A DNA stretch of 18,395 nucleotides from an uncultured Fusicatenibacter sp. (GCA_902493585.1 CABUPZ010000048.1:1-18395); one strand, 5' to 3'; shown: positions 1 through 7,542, counted from the stretch's first letter. A program made the numbers and translations. The notes: a model not told the origin generated them from the letters alone.

Positions 1-61
1 AGGAGAAGGTATATTTGTAAGTGACTGTTAGATGAGTCAATTACAATATACCAGGTATAGA

Positions 62-235
62 ATGATGAAGAAATATTGGGAAATACCGAAAACAGTAGTA
101 CAGAGATTTGAGTCGAATGAGTATGTGGCGGCTTGCTAGAGTGTTGTATGTAATGTTAATGAGGCGAATAATGTAGAACGTAATTGGTATATTTTCTGGA
201 ATGGTAGATGGACAAATAATTATGCTGCAGGTTAA
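62..235 (+). pseudogene. Small EYVAAC-motif peptide gene interrupted by an in-frame TAG
   Basis: The plus strand encodes a short peptide beginning near ATG 62 or 65 (MKKYWEIPKTVVQRFESNEY), running to EYVAAC and then a TAG stop at 137-139. Reading on in the same frame gives another 31 codons, rich in Asn, Trp, Tyr and Cys (SVVCNVNEANN, then NWYIFWNGRW), before a TAA at 233-235. From memory, gut Clostridia carry short proteins starting M-K-K-x-W-x-x-P with a conserved EYVAAC followed by an aromatic residue and a variable Cys-containing tail. The frame on both sides of the TAG fits that plan, so TAG probably replaced a Tyr codon. An ATG at 32 is also in frame, but no good ribosome site precedes any of the three starts. 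The function of the family is unknown. A real truncated 24-35 aa peptide, or a sequencing error, are alternatives. Confidence 0.5.
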
Positions 236-352
236 ACACATAGTTCATCATTTTCCCGGAATAACATTTCTGTTTTTTACGAATAAGTATGCGAGAGGAG
301 TATATATAAGAAATTGCTTCAAGACAGATGAAATTGAAGTTGTGTTCATTTC

Positions 353-381
353 TTGACAATCCCCCAAAAAAAGGATAAGAT
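353..381 (+). promoter_or_regulatory. Sigma-A promoter of the metal ATPase operon
   Basis: TTGACA at 353-358, a 17-nt spacer, and TAAGAT at 376-381 form a near-consensus promoter. Transcription should start near 388, about 44 nt before the first small gene. Confidence 0.8.
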
Positions 382-390
382 ATTAATTGG

Positions 391-404
391 TTAGACAAAA
401 CTAA
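391..404. promoter_or_regulatory. TTAG-N6-CTAA dyad, candidate metal-regulator operator
   Basis: TTAGACAAAACTAA is an inverted repeat just downstream of the predicted transcription start; the symmetry weakly extends to TT and AA two bases further out on each side. A bound protein here would block initiation or early elongation. TTAG/CTAA half-sites resemble those of DtxR/MntR-type metal repressors, but no regulator gene is in the window, so the assignment is inference. Confidence 0.45.
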
Positions 405-431
405 TAAAATCAAAAGAAACGGAGGAATATC

Positions 432-512
432 ATGAAGCAGCACAGGTTCTGGGCATGGGCGGCAGTCGTCTGCATGGCGATGGTGTTCTATACCGGTTAC
501 AAGCACAAGTAA
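432..512 (+). CDS. 26-aa single-pass membrane peptide (DUF6219-like)
   Basis: This 26-codon gene has a strong GGAGGA site at 421-426 and is the first gene after a near-consensus promoter. The product starts MKQHRFWAWA, has one hydrophobic segment (about residues 6-20), and ends in the basic tail GYKHK, giving one membrane helix with His/Lys-rich ends. I recall similar peptides in Lachnospiraceae as DUF6219; that name is from memory. It is too short for most gene callers. It lies 108 nt before the DUF6110-like gene and probably shares its transcript with the P-type ATPase, which suggests a small accessory subunit of the transporter. That role is inferred from position only. Confidence 0.7.
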   Translation: MKQHRFWAWAAVVCMAMVFYTGYKHK

Positions 513-573
513 GTGGTAAAGGCAAGGTTCTATACTTACAAGTTACATTCCCTGAAAAGGAATATCAAATCCA

Positions 574-595
574 GGACACATCAACGGATGTGTCC
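574..595 (+). promoter_or_regulatory. Intercistronic hairpin before the DUF6110-like gene
   Basis: GGACACATC (574-582) pairs perfectly with GATGTGTCC (587-595) around an AACG tetraloop, 12 nt before the GGAGG site of the next gene. No U-run follows, so it is not a terminator. It could stabilise the downstream mRNA, mark a processing site, or set the ratio between the tiny peptide and the later genes. Confidence 0.5.
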
Positions 596-620
596 GCACA
601 AATCAACGGAGGATAAGAAA

Positions 621-920
621 ATGATCAACATCGATTGGAAAAAAGCAGCAATTTTCGCAGGTGGCGTACTGTTCGGTACTGCCGGCATCAAGGTTCTGGG
701 AAGCAAGGACGCCAAGAAAGTATACACAAACTGTACGGCTGCAGTTCTGAGAGCAAAAGAGAGCGTTCTGGAGACTACAACAAAGGTACAGGAGAACGCA
801 GAGGACATTCTGGCTGAGGCAGAGGCGATCAACGCGAAGAGAAAGGAAAAAGAAGCGGAGGACGCAAAAGCATGTGAGGAGGCCTGCGAGGACTCCTGTG
901 AAGAAAGTGCAGAAGAGTAA
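621..920 (+). CDS. Membrane-anchored accessory protein with Cys/Glu tail (DUF6110-like, PacL-like layout)
   Basis: The product is 99 aa. The start ATG 621 is fixed by CGGAGG 8 nt upstream; a GTG at 513 in the same frame has no ribosome site. Residues about 8-27 form a Gly/Ala-rich membrane helix (KKAAIFAGGVLFGTAGIKVL). Residues 28-78 form a charged, Ala-rich helix. The last 20 residues hold three Cys spaced four apart within a run of Glu (CEEACEDSC), a plausible soft-metal site. From memory the family is DUF6110, of unknown function. The layout (Gly-rich TM, Ala-rich helix, metal-binding tail, gene directly before a P-ATPase) closely recalls the mycobacterial PacL (DUF1490) proteins, which scaffold and help the efflux ATPases CtpC/G/V. 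Homology to PacL was not tested. The ATPase start follows 19 nt after this stop. Confidence 0.85.
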   Translation: MINIDWKKAAIFAGGVLFGTAGIKVLGSKDAKKVYTNCTAAVLRAKESVLETTTKVQENAEDILAEAEAINAKRKEKEAEDAKACEEACEDSCEESAEE

Positions 921-939
921 TCAGAAGAAGAGTGAAATC

Positions 940-3042
940 ATGAAATTTCAAATCAAACATAAGATGGAGGGACGTATCCGTGTTCATCTGGAACAGGGAT
1001 CGATGACCTGCAGGGAAGCGGATCTGGTCTGTGCCTGGCTGGAGCAGGCTGCGTTTGTTCAGCGTGTGAAAGCTTATCCGAGGACCGGAGATGTGGCAGT
1101 CTGGTATCGGGGAGACCGAAAAGCGGTTCTGAAACGGCTTGGAGAATTCCACTATGAGATCGAGGGACTGGCTGAGCGTGTTCCGGAACAGTCGGGAAGA
1201 AGCCTGGCAATGCATTATCAGGACAGGCTGATCGAAACTGTGCTGACAAAAGCCGCCACCTCCTTTCTTCTCCCCGCTCCTGTGCGTGCAGTCTACACCA
1301 CAGTGCAGGCTGTGCGGTATATCGCCAAGGGAATTCGCTCACTGATCGCCAGAAAGCTGGAAGTGGAGGTTCTGGATGCCACGGCGATCACGGTATCGCT
1401 TCTGCGTGGGGATTTCAAGACAGCAAGTTCCGTAATGTTCCTTCTGAAAATCGGAGAGATTCTGGAGGAATGGACCCATAAAAAGTCTGTAGACGATCTG
1501 GCAAGAAGTATGAGTTTGCAGGTGGAGAAGGTCTGGAAAAAGGCAGGAGATCAGGAAGTGCTGGTGTCTGTACGGGATGTGCAGCCGGAAGATGAGATTG
1601 TGGTGCGCATGGGAAATCTGATTCCGCTGGATGGTATGGTGCAGAGTGGGGAGGCTATGGTCAATCAGGCGTCTCTGACCGGAGAGTCCATACCGGTGCG
1701 GAAAGTGAAGGATGCCATTGTATATGCGGGAACCGTGGTGGAGGAAGGTGAGATCGTGATTCGGATCACCGGAATTTCCGGTTCCACACGGTATGAAAAA
1801 ATTGTCCATATGATCGAAGAATCGGAACAGCTGAAGTCTTCCGTGGAAGGAAAGGCGGCTGCGCTGGCGGACCGTCTCGTTCCGTTCAGCCTCGGAGGAA
1901 CGATCCTGACCTGGTTTCTGACGAGAAATGTGCAGAAAGCATTGTCCATTCTGATGGTGGACTTTTCCTGTGCGCTGAAGCTGGCGATGCCGATTGCGGT
2001 TCTCTCGGCGATGCGGGAAGCTGGTCAGTATCAGATTACGGTGAAAGGCGGCAAATATCTGGAGGCAGTGGCCCAGGCAGACACCCTTGTTTTTGACAAG
2101 ACCGGAACGCTCACGGAGGCGAAGCCGAGAGTGGCCTGTGTGATTCCATTTGGAGGAAAAGCTGAAAATGAAATGCTGCGCACAGCGGCCTGCCTGGAAG
2201 AGCATTTTCCCCATTCCATGGCGACGGCGGTCGTTCAGGAAGCGAAGCGAAGAGGACTGCAGCATGAGGAGATGCATTCCAAAGTACACTATATTGTAGC
2301 GCATGGAATTGCGTCTTCCATCGGGGAGGACAAAGTGGTGATCGGAAGTTATCACTTTGTGTTCGAGGATGAAAAGTGTAGAATACCGGAAAATGAGGAA
2401 GAAAAGTTCCAGGAGATTCCGGATGAGTTTTCCCATCTGTATCTTGCGATCTCCGGGGTGCTGGCGGCGGTTATTTGTATTGAAGATCCGCTGCGGCCGG
2501 AAGTGCCGGAAGTGATGGCGGCCTTGCGTAAGAACGGTTTCAAGAATCTTGTGATGATGACGGGCGACAGTCACCGCACGGCCGCCGCCATCGCGGCAAG
2601 GATTGGCGTGGACAGCTTTGATTCGGAAGTGCTTCCGGAGGATAAAGCTTATTTTGTCAAAAAGGAACAGGAAGGCGGTCATAAAGTGATCATGATCGGC
2701 GATGGAATCAATGATTCCCCGGCGCTGTCAGCCGCAGATGCGGGGATAGCCATCAGCAGCGGCGCGGCGATCACCAGAGAAGTGGCGGATATCATGATCA
2801 CAGGGGACGGGTTGAACAGCCTGGTGCCTCTGCGTCAGATCAGTACAGGGTTGATGAAACGGATTCACAGAAATTATCGGTTTGTGATCGGATTCAATCT
2901 GGGATTGATCCTTCTGGGCGTCGCGGGGATCCTGATGCCGGCGACTTCCGCTCTGCTTCATAATTGTTCGACGTTGTACATCGGTATGAGCAGTATGACG
3001 AATCTGTTAAAAGATGGAACTGCGGAACGGGAGAAAGAATAA
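940..3042 (+). CDS. P1B-type heavy-metal-translocating ATPase with SCA in place of CPC
   Basis: The 700-aa product is a cation-pumping P-type ATPase of the inner membrane. Residues about 1-75 resemble a degenerate heavy-metal-associated domain (KMEGRIRVHL) with no CxxC. The actuator loop LTGES is at 246-250, the phosphorylated Asp is D386 in DKTGT, and the hinge GDGINDSPAL starts at 587. The metal-site helix reads DFSCALKLAMP (341-351), so the usual CPC is replaced by SCA. The His-Pro dipeptide of the nucleotide domain reads HS (FPHSMA, about 423-428). The last helices contain N-x-x-L and HNCS. These substitutions point away from the classic Cu or Zn/Cd pumps and toward a CtpC-like subgroup; Mn, Fe or Zn efflux are candidates but the metal cannot be read from sequence. 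ATG 940 is chosen because it begins the domain and follows an AGAAGAAGAG site; ATG 874 lies inside the upstream gene. Confidence 0.93.
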   Translation: MKFQIKHKMEGRIRVHLEQGSMTCREADLVCAWLEQAAFVQRVKAYPRTGDVAVWYRGDRKAVLKRLGEFHYEIEGLAERVPEQSGRSLAMHYQDRLIETVLTKAATSFLLPAPVRAVYTTVQAVRYIAKGIRSLIARKLEVEVLDATAITVSLLRGDFKTASSVMFLLKIGEILEEWTHKKSVDDLARSMSLQVEKVWKKAGDQEVLVSVRDVQPEDEIVVRMGNLIPLDGMVQSGEAMVNQASLTGESIPVRKVKDAIVYAGTVVEEGEIVIRITGISGSTRYEKIVHMIEESEQLKSSVEGKAAALADRLVPFSLGGTILTWFLTRNVQKALSILMVDFSCALKLAMPIAVLSAMREAGQYQITVKGGKYLEAVAQADTLVFDKTGTLTEAKPRVACVIPFGGKAENEMLRTAACLEEHFPHSMATAVVQEAKRRGLQHEEMHSKVHYIVAHGIASSIGEDKVVIGSYHFVFEDEKCRIPENEEEKFQEIPDEFSHLYLAISGVLAAVICIEDPLRPEVPEVMAALRKNGFKNLVMMTGDSHRTAAAIAARIGVDSFDSEVLPEDKAYFVKKEQEGGHKVIMIGDGINDSPALSAADAGIAISSGAAITREVADIMITGDGLNSLVPLRQISTGLMKRIHRNYRFVIGFNLGLILLGVAGILMPATSALLHNCSTLYIGMSSMTNLLKDGTAEREKE

Positions 3043-3052
3043 AAGAATAGTC

Positions 3053-3138
3053 AAAAAGAAACGGGCGGACCGTCCGGCAGCAGAGTGGAAATCATGAATT
3101 TCCTGCACTGCTATCGACGGGAACGCCCGTTTCTTTTT
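3053..3138. terminator. Long bidirectional terminator between the convergent ATPase and pot operons
   Basis: AAAAAGAAACGGGCG (3053-3067) is a perfect 15-bp complement of CGCCCGTTTCTTTTT (3124-3138), with A-runs on the left and T-runs on the right, so it can end transcripts from both sides. The 56-nt loop can fold further (CCGTC with GACGG, and an imperfect GAAAT/ATTTC stem). It lies between two convergent stops at 3042 and 3155. Confidence 0.85.
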
Positions 3139-3154
3139 GAAATTTTATGAGATG

Positions 3155-5053
3155 TCAGTTGGATTTCACCTCGCGCCAAAGCTGGTTATAGACTTCATCC
3201 GCGTCCTCCCCAAGATAAGTAAAGGTTTCACAGCGGCTGAGAATGGAATCCCCCGGGAATGCAATCTCGCTGTTGCGGATTGCCGAGTCTTCGATCAGCT
3301 CGCGGGCCTTTTCGTTTGGCGTTGAGTAAGTAATGTACTCAAAGTTCATCAGCGCAATTTCCGGACGGCACAGGAAATCGAGGAATTTCTCCGCGTTCTC
3401 CTTATTCGGTGCGTTCTTCGGCATCACCCAGGAATCGATCCACATGTTGGAGCCCTCCTTTGGAACCACGTAGGCGAGATCCGGGTTTTCCGTCTGCGTA
3501 TAGATGGCTTCCCCGGAGTAGATCACGCCGATGGCAGCTTCATTGCCGATCATTTTATCGCGTACCTGGTCGATGACGTAGGCCTGTACCAGTGGCTTCT
3601 GCTGAACCAGAAGATCCTTTGCCTGTGTCAGCTCATGGATGCCGGTAGAATTCAGGGAGTAGCCGAGAGTTTTCAGTGCCACCGCGAATGCATCGCGGAC
3701 GCTGTCCTGCATCAGAATACTGTCTTTGTACTGGGTATCCCACAGCACGGTCCAGGAATCGATGGGCTCCTCCACCATCTTTGTGTTGTAGAGGATTCCG
3801 ACGGTACCCCAGCAGTAGGGGATGGAATACTGATTGTCCGGATCGAACTGGCGGGATTTTTCGTAGTAGACCTGTCCGATGTTCTTCGCGTTGGGAATGT
3901 TATCAAAATTCAGCGGCTGGAGCAGGTCATTCTGGATCATTTTCTGGATCATGTAATCGGAAGGACATACCAGATCGTAGGCAATGGCGCCGGACTGGAT
4001 TTTCGGATACATGATCTCATTGGTTTCAAATTCTTCATAGATGACCTGTATACCGGTCTCTTCCTCAAACATATCAAGGACTTCCGGGTCGATATATTCG
4101 CCCCAGTTGTAGATGATCACCTGTTTTGCACCGGAAGTCAGATTCGCTCTGCCGTAATAAATGCCGCCGCCGGCGATGACAACGACCATCAGCACAGGCA
4201 GCACGCGGCCGACAATGATCTGCGGGATACGGCCGAAAGAACGTTTCTTTTTTGGGAGACGATATGCGTTCTGCGCTTTCTGTCCGGCGTTTTTGTCGGA
4301 AGGGCTGAAGTTTACCAGCAGAAGCAGGATCAGCACGGTGGCAAATAAAATCGTGGACAGGGAATACATCTCCGGTTTGATTCCCTTGCGCACTTCGGAA
4401 TAAATCTTTGTGGACAGGGTATCGATCCCCGGTCCTTTGGTAAAGTATGTGATGACGAAATCATCCAGGGACATGGTAAAGGCCAGGAGAAAACCAGAAA
4501 TTACACCGGGCATGATATCCGGAAAGGTAATTTTCCAGAAGGCATACATCGGCGAGGCGCCAAGATCCAGGGCGGCCTCATAGGTGGCGCGGCTGGTCTG
4601 CTTCATCTTTGGCATGACGCTCAGGATGACGTACGGCAGGTTAAAGGTGATATGTGCCAGCAGGATGGTTCCAAAGCCCAGTTCGATACGGCCGATGATA
4701 AACAGCAGCATCAGGGAGATTCCCATGACGATCTCGCCGTTGAGCATGGGAATGTTGGTGACACCCATAAAGACTGTCTTGGCGCGTGGTTTCATGCTGG
4801 TGATGCCGACGGAGGCCGCCGTTCCCAGCACGGTCGCGATGATGGCGGACAGAAGGGCGATCACCAGAGTGGTATAGAGGGCGTTCATGATCTCTTCATT
4901 GGCAAACAGCGCCTGGTACCACTGCAGGGTGAAGCCTCCCCATTTGGCCCTCGTTCTGGATGAGTTGAAGGAGAGGACAATCAGGGTAAAGATCGGCGCA
5001 TACAGAAGAAAGATGATGAATGCCATATAAAGTTTTTCAAGTTTCCGTTTCAA
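3155..5053 (-). CDS. potCD: Fused polyamine ABC importer permease and substrate-binding protein (PotC-PotD)
   Basis: The 632-aa protein joins two normally separate subunits. Residues 1-250 are a PotC-type permease: six hydrophobic helices and the EAA loop (EAALDLGA from 159) that contacts PotA. Residues 251-277 are a basic cytoplasmic linker (LPKKKRSFGR), followed by a seventh helix (about 279-300) that puts the rest outside the cell. Residues 310-632 are a PotD-type spermidine/putrescine-binding protein: NWGEYI near 316, YDLVCPSDY, DSVRDAF and MWIDSW match the aromatic and acidic pocket residues of E. coli PotD. The fused protein needs no lipoprotein signal because the extra helix tethers the receptor. 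Its ATG overlaps the potB stop as ATGA, so translation is coupled. It is the last gene of the operon and ends at the shared terminator. Whether it prefers spermidine or putrescine is not clear. Confidence 0.95.
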   Translation of the reverse strand: MKRKLEKLYMAFIIFLLYAPIFTLIVLSFNSSRTRAKWGGFTLQWYQALFANEEIMNALYTTLVIALLSAIIATVLGTAASVGITSMKPRAKTVFMGVTNIPMLNGEIVMGISLMLLFIIGRIELGFGTILLAHITFNLPYVILSVMPKMKQTSRATYEAALDLGASPMYAFWKITFPDIMPGVISGFLLAFTMSLDDFVITYFTKGPGIDTLSTKIYSEVRKGIKPEMYSLSTILFATVLILLLLVNFSPSDKNAGQKAQNAYRLPKKKRSFGRIPQIIVGRVLPVLMVVVIAGGGIYYGRANLTSGAKQVIIYNWGEYIDPEVLDMFEEETGIQVIYEEFETNEIMYPKIQSGAIAYDLVCPSDYMIQKMIQNDLLQPLNFDNIPNAKNIGQVYYEKSRQFDPDNQYSIPYCWGTVGILYNTKMVEEPIDSWTVLWDTQYKDSILMQDSVRDAFAVALKTLGYSLNSTGIHELTQAKDLLVQQKPLVQAYVIDQVRDKMIGNEAAIGVIYSGEAIYTQTENPDLAYVVPKEGSNMWIDSWVMPKNAPNKENAEKFLDFLCRPEIALMNFEYITYSTPNEKARELIEDSAIRNSEIAFPGDSILSRCETFTYLGEDADEVYNQLWREVKSN

Positions 5054-5871
5054 AATACGCTTCCCTCCCCTTCTTTGTCATATTTGTTCATAAGGAACAT
5101 GGAGAAGACGATAAAAATCATCAGGATCATCGACAGCGCGCTGCCGGCGTTCCAGTTGTTGGTCTGTTTGAATTCCTGCTCGATGACGTTACCGATCAGC
5201 AGGATCTTGCTTCCGCCCAGCAGGTCGGAGATCACAAAGGTGGTCAGCGCCGGGATAAAGACCATGGTAACCCCGCTGACAATGCCGGGCATGCTCAGCG
5301 GCAGAAGGATCTGGAAGAAGGTCTGTACGCTGTTGGCGCCCAAATCCCGTGCGGCGTTGATGACGTCCTTGTCAATCTTCAGCAGGATGTTGTAAAGAGG
5401 CAGCACCATGAACGGCAGGAAGTTGTACACCATGCCAAGAACAATGGCAGCCGGTGTGTTGATAATATTCAGCGTGGGCAGATGCAGGAAAGAAAGAATG
5501 CTGTTGATCACACCGTTTTTTTCCAGCAGTGTCTGCCACGCCAGGGTGCGCAGCAGGGAATTCATCCACATGGGCAGAATAAAGAGCAGCACGATAAAAC
5601 TGGTCTGGCTGACGTTCCGGCTTGTGAGGATCATCGCAAGAGGGTAAGCCAGCACCAGACAGATCACGGTACTCAAAAAGGAGAGCCACAGGGAAAGTCC
5701 CAGTGCCTTGAGATTTTCTTTCGTCAGAACGTAGGAAAAATTCGCAAGGGTCAGCGCTCCCTCCTCGGAAGTGAACGCATAATAAAGGATCACAAACAGA
5801 GGAATGATGATAAAACCGACAGCCCAGACCGAATAGGGCGCTGCCAGCCATTTTCTTGTATTATTCTTCAA
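5050..5871 (-). CDS. potB: Spermidine/putrescine ABC transporter permease PotB
   Basis: This is the first permease of the polyamine importer, with six membrane helices and the EAA-type loop AARDLGANSVQTFF, followed by PLSMPG, that docks on the ATPase. I chose the TTG start at 5871 (MKNNTRKWLAAPYSVW, 273 aa) because AGGAGG at 5886-5881 stands 9 nt before it. The ATG at 5889 would add six residues, places that AGGAGG inside the coding region as Arg-Arg codons, and has no clear site of its own. With the TTG start the gene overlaps potA by 11 nt, and its stop overlaps the next gene as ATGA. Family length is normal at about 270-285 aa. Confidence 0.93.
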   Translation of the reverse strand: MKNNTRKWLAAPYSVWAVGFIIIPLFVILYYAFTSEEGALTLANFSYVLTKENLKALGLSLWLSFLSTVICLVLAYPLAMILTSRNVSQTSFIVLLFILPMWMNSLLRTLAWQTLLEKNGVINSILSFLHLPTLNIINTPAAIVLGMVYNFLPFMVLPLYNILLKIDKDVINAARDLGANSVQTFFQILLPLSMPGIVSGVTMVFIPALTTFVISDLLGGSKILLIGNVIEQEFKQTNNWNAGSALSMILMIFIVFSMFLMNKYDKEGEGSVF

Positions 5872-6934
5872 GGGACGGTGCCTCCTCATCTTCAGATTCC
5901 GGTTTATTCATGATCTGGATATCGAATGGATTCACCCAGAGACCCACTTCCTCGCCTACCGGTACCATGTCTGTGGAATGTACCAGCCAGGTATAGCCGT
6001 TGGCGACGACTTCCATCTCATAATGGACGCCTTTGAAGATCAGGTGGGTCACCCGTCCGGTAATGATGCCGTCCTCCGGTTTTACCAGATCAATGTCCTC
6101 CGGGCGGATGACCACATCCACCGGTTTGCGCACGCCGAAGCCCTCGTCTACGCAGGGGAACTTGGTGCCAAGGATCTCCACCAGGCGGTCCTGGAGCATC
6201 AGGCCGTCCACGATGTTGCTGTCTCCGATGAAGTCGGCGACGAAAGCGTTCTGTGGTTCGTTGTAGATATCTTCCGGAGTTCCGATCTGCTGGATATATC
6301 CCTGATTCATAACGACGATGGTGTCGGACATGGTCAGCGCCTCTTCCTGGTCGTGGGTGACGTAGACGAAGGTGATGCCAAGCTCATTTTTCAGGCGGAT
6401 CAGCTCGTACTGCATATCCTGGCGCAGCTTCAGATCCAGAGCGCCCAGAGGTTCGTCCAGAAGAAGCACCTTCGGTTCATTGACGATGGCTCTCGCAATG
6501 GCGATCCGCTGCTGCTGTCCGCCGGACAGGAGCGCAGGGGAGCGGTTTTCGTAGCCTTCCAGGTTGACCAGTTTCAGCGCGTATTTGATCTTGTCGTTAA
6601 TATAAGCTTTGGACTTTCCCTTGATCTTCAGGCCGAACGCAATGTTTTCGGCGATGGTCATATGGGTGAAAAGTGCGTATTTCTGGAAGACGGTGTTCAG
6701 CTGCCGTTTGTTCGGCGGAAGTTTGGTAATATCTTTGCCGTCGAAGAGTACACGTCCCTCGTCAGGATTTTCGAACCCGCCCAGGATCCGGAGGGTCGTG
6801 GTTTTGCCGCAGCCGCTGGGGCCGAGAAGAGTCAGAAATTCATTTTCCCGGATGTAGAGATTCAGATTGTCCAGAATGGTGACTCCATCGTAGATTTTGG
6901 TGATATCCACCAGATTGATCAGTTTGTTGCTCAT
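5861..6934 (-). CDS. potA: Spermidine/putrescine ABC transporter ATP-binding protein PotA
   Basis: The 357-aa cytoplasmic ATPase powers polyamine import through PotB and the PotC half of the fusion. Visible motifs are Walker A GPSGCGKTT (38-46), signature LSGGQ (136-140), Walker B VLLLDE (156-161) and the switch His in VTHDQEEA (H194). A C-terminal TOBE-like domain follows, as in PotA/MalK regulatory tails (about 270-345). The start is supported by AAAGGAG just upstream of ATG 6934. It lies 44 nt after the regulator gene and overlaps potB, so the four genes form one transcript. Confidence 0.96.
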   Translation of the reverse strand: MSNKLINLVDITKIYDGVTILDNLNLYIRENEFLTLLGPSGCGKTTTLRILGGFENPDEGRVLFDGKDITKLPPNKRQLNTVFQKYALFTHMTIAENIAFGLKIKGKSKAYINDKIKYALKLVNLEGYENRSPALLSGGQQQRIAIARAIVNEPKVLLLDEPLGALDLKLRQDMQYELIRLKNELGITFVYVTHDQEEALTMSDTIVVMNQGYIQQIGTPEDIYNEPQNAFVADFIGDSNIVDGLMLQDRLVEILGTKFPCVDEGFGVRKPVDVVIRPEDIDLVKPEDGIITGRVTHLIFKGVHYEMEVVANGYTWLVHSTDMVPVGEEVGLWVNPFDIQIMNKPESEDEEAPSLEE

Positions 6935-6978
6935 GGCGGAACTCCTTTCAACGTTTTCTATGGTAATTCTTTTTTATT

Positions 6979-7518
6979 TTAAAAGCTTGGAGGGGAACTG
7001 ACCCAGAGTACAACGGCTCTGGTTTTTCCCGGGTTTTCCAGATAATGGACCGCGGACGGGGTAAAATAAAAGCTTCCGCCTTTTTTGATCCGGCAGGTTT
7101 TTTCTCCCAGATGCAGCAGGATCTGGCCGGACAGGACATAGCCGAATTCCTCTCCTTCGTGGGGGGAATCCGGAGCGGTGCTTCCGCCGGGTTCCAGCAG
7201 GAGCCGGATTGGTTCCATGGAGTTTTTCTGCGCGCTGGGGATGATCCAGGCAATCTCGTTGTTTCGCTGGGTATCCTGTTTGATCGAGTAATCTTCAGGA
7301 CCGAAGGCAATCTTCTGCTCCCTGTCATCGTCGAAAAAGGTTTTCAGATCCGTCCCCAGACAGGTGAGGATATCCACCAGTGTGGCGATCGAAGGGGAAG
7401 TGATGTCATTTTCCAGCTGAGAGATGAAGCCCTTGGAAAGTTCGCACCGGTCGGCCAGTTCTTCCTGTGTAAGACCGTACTGCATGCGCAGCCGTCTGAT
7501 TTTTTCTCCTATCTTCAT
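6979..7518 (-). CDS. XRE-family regulator with cupin domain, probable control of the pot operon
   Basis: The 179-aa protein has an N-terminal helix-turn-helix (about residues 5-58, with GLTQEELADRCELSKGFISQ) and a C-terminal cupin barrel (about 105-175: PGG, H120-E-GEEFGYVLSG, and P154 to H158). This is the layout of PuuR-like regulators, in which the cupin senses a small ligand and alters DNA binding. Being first in the same transcript as potABCD, it very likely regulates polyamine uptake and itself. ATG 7518 (MKIGEKIRRLR) matches the usual family start; a TTG at 7551 is in frame but lies inside the palindromic operator. The ribosome site is weak (GAAAGG, about 15 nt upstream), which would keep the regulator low. 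The ligand is inferred from the neighbours. Confidence 0.9.
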   Translation of the reverse strand: MKIGEKIRRLRMQYGLTQEELADRCELSKGFISQLENDITSPSIATLVDILTCLGTDLKTFFDDDREQKIAFGPEDYSIKQDTQRNNEIAWIIPSAQKNSMEPIRLLLEPGGSTAPDSPHEGEEFGYVLSGQILLHLGEKTCRIKKGGSFYFTPSAVHYLENPGKTRAVVLWVSSPPSF

Positions 7519-7542
7519 CGATTTATTTTTTTGCCTTTCATT

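Noticed and set aside
513..620. N-terminal extension of the DUF6110-like protein from GTG 513
   Set aside because: No ribosome site before the GTG, it starts directly after the small gene's stop, and the extension covers a hairpin. ATG 621 has CGGAGG at ideal spacing.
874..939. Upstream ATG start of the P-type ATPase
   Set aside because: It lies inside the coding end of the previous gene, and the extra 22 basic residues precede a normal domain start at 940.
1339..2682. Long open frame on the minus strand opposite the P-type ATPase
   Set aside because: It is a mirror of codon bias in the real gene: no ribosome site, His/Arg-rich nonsense composition and no family match.
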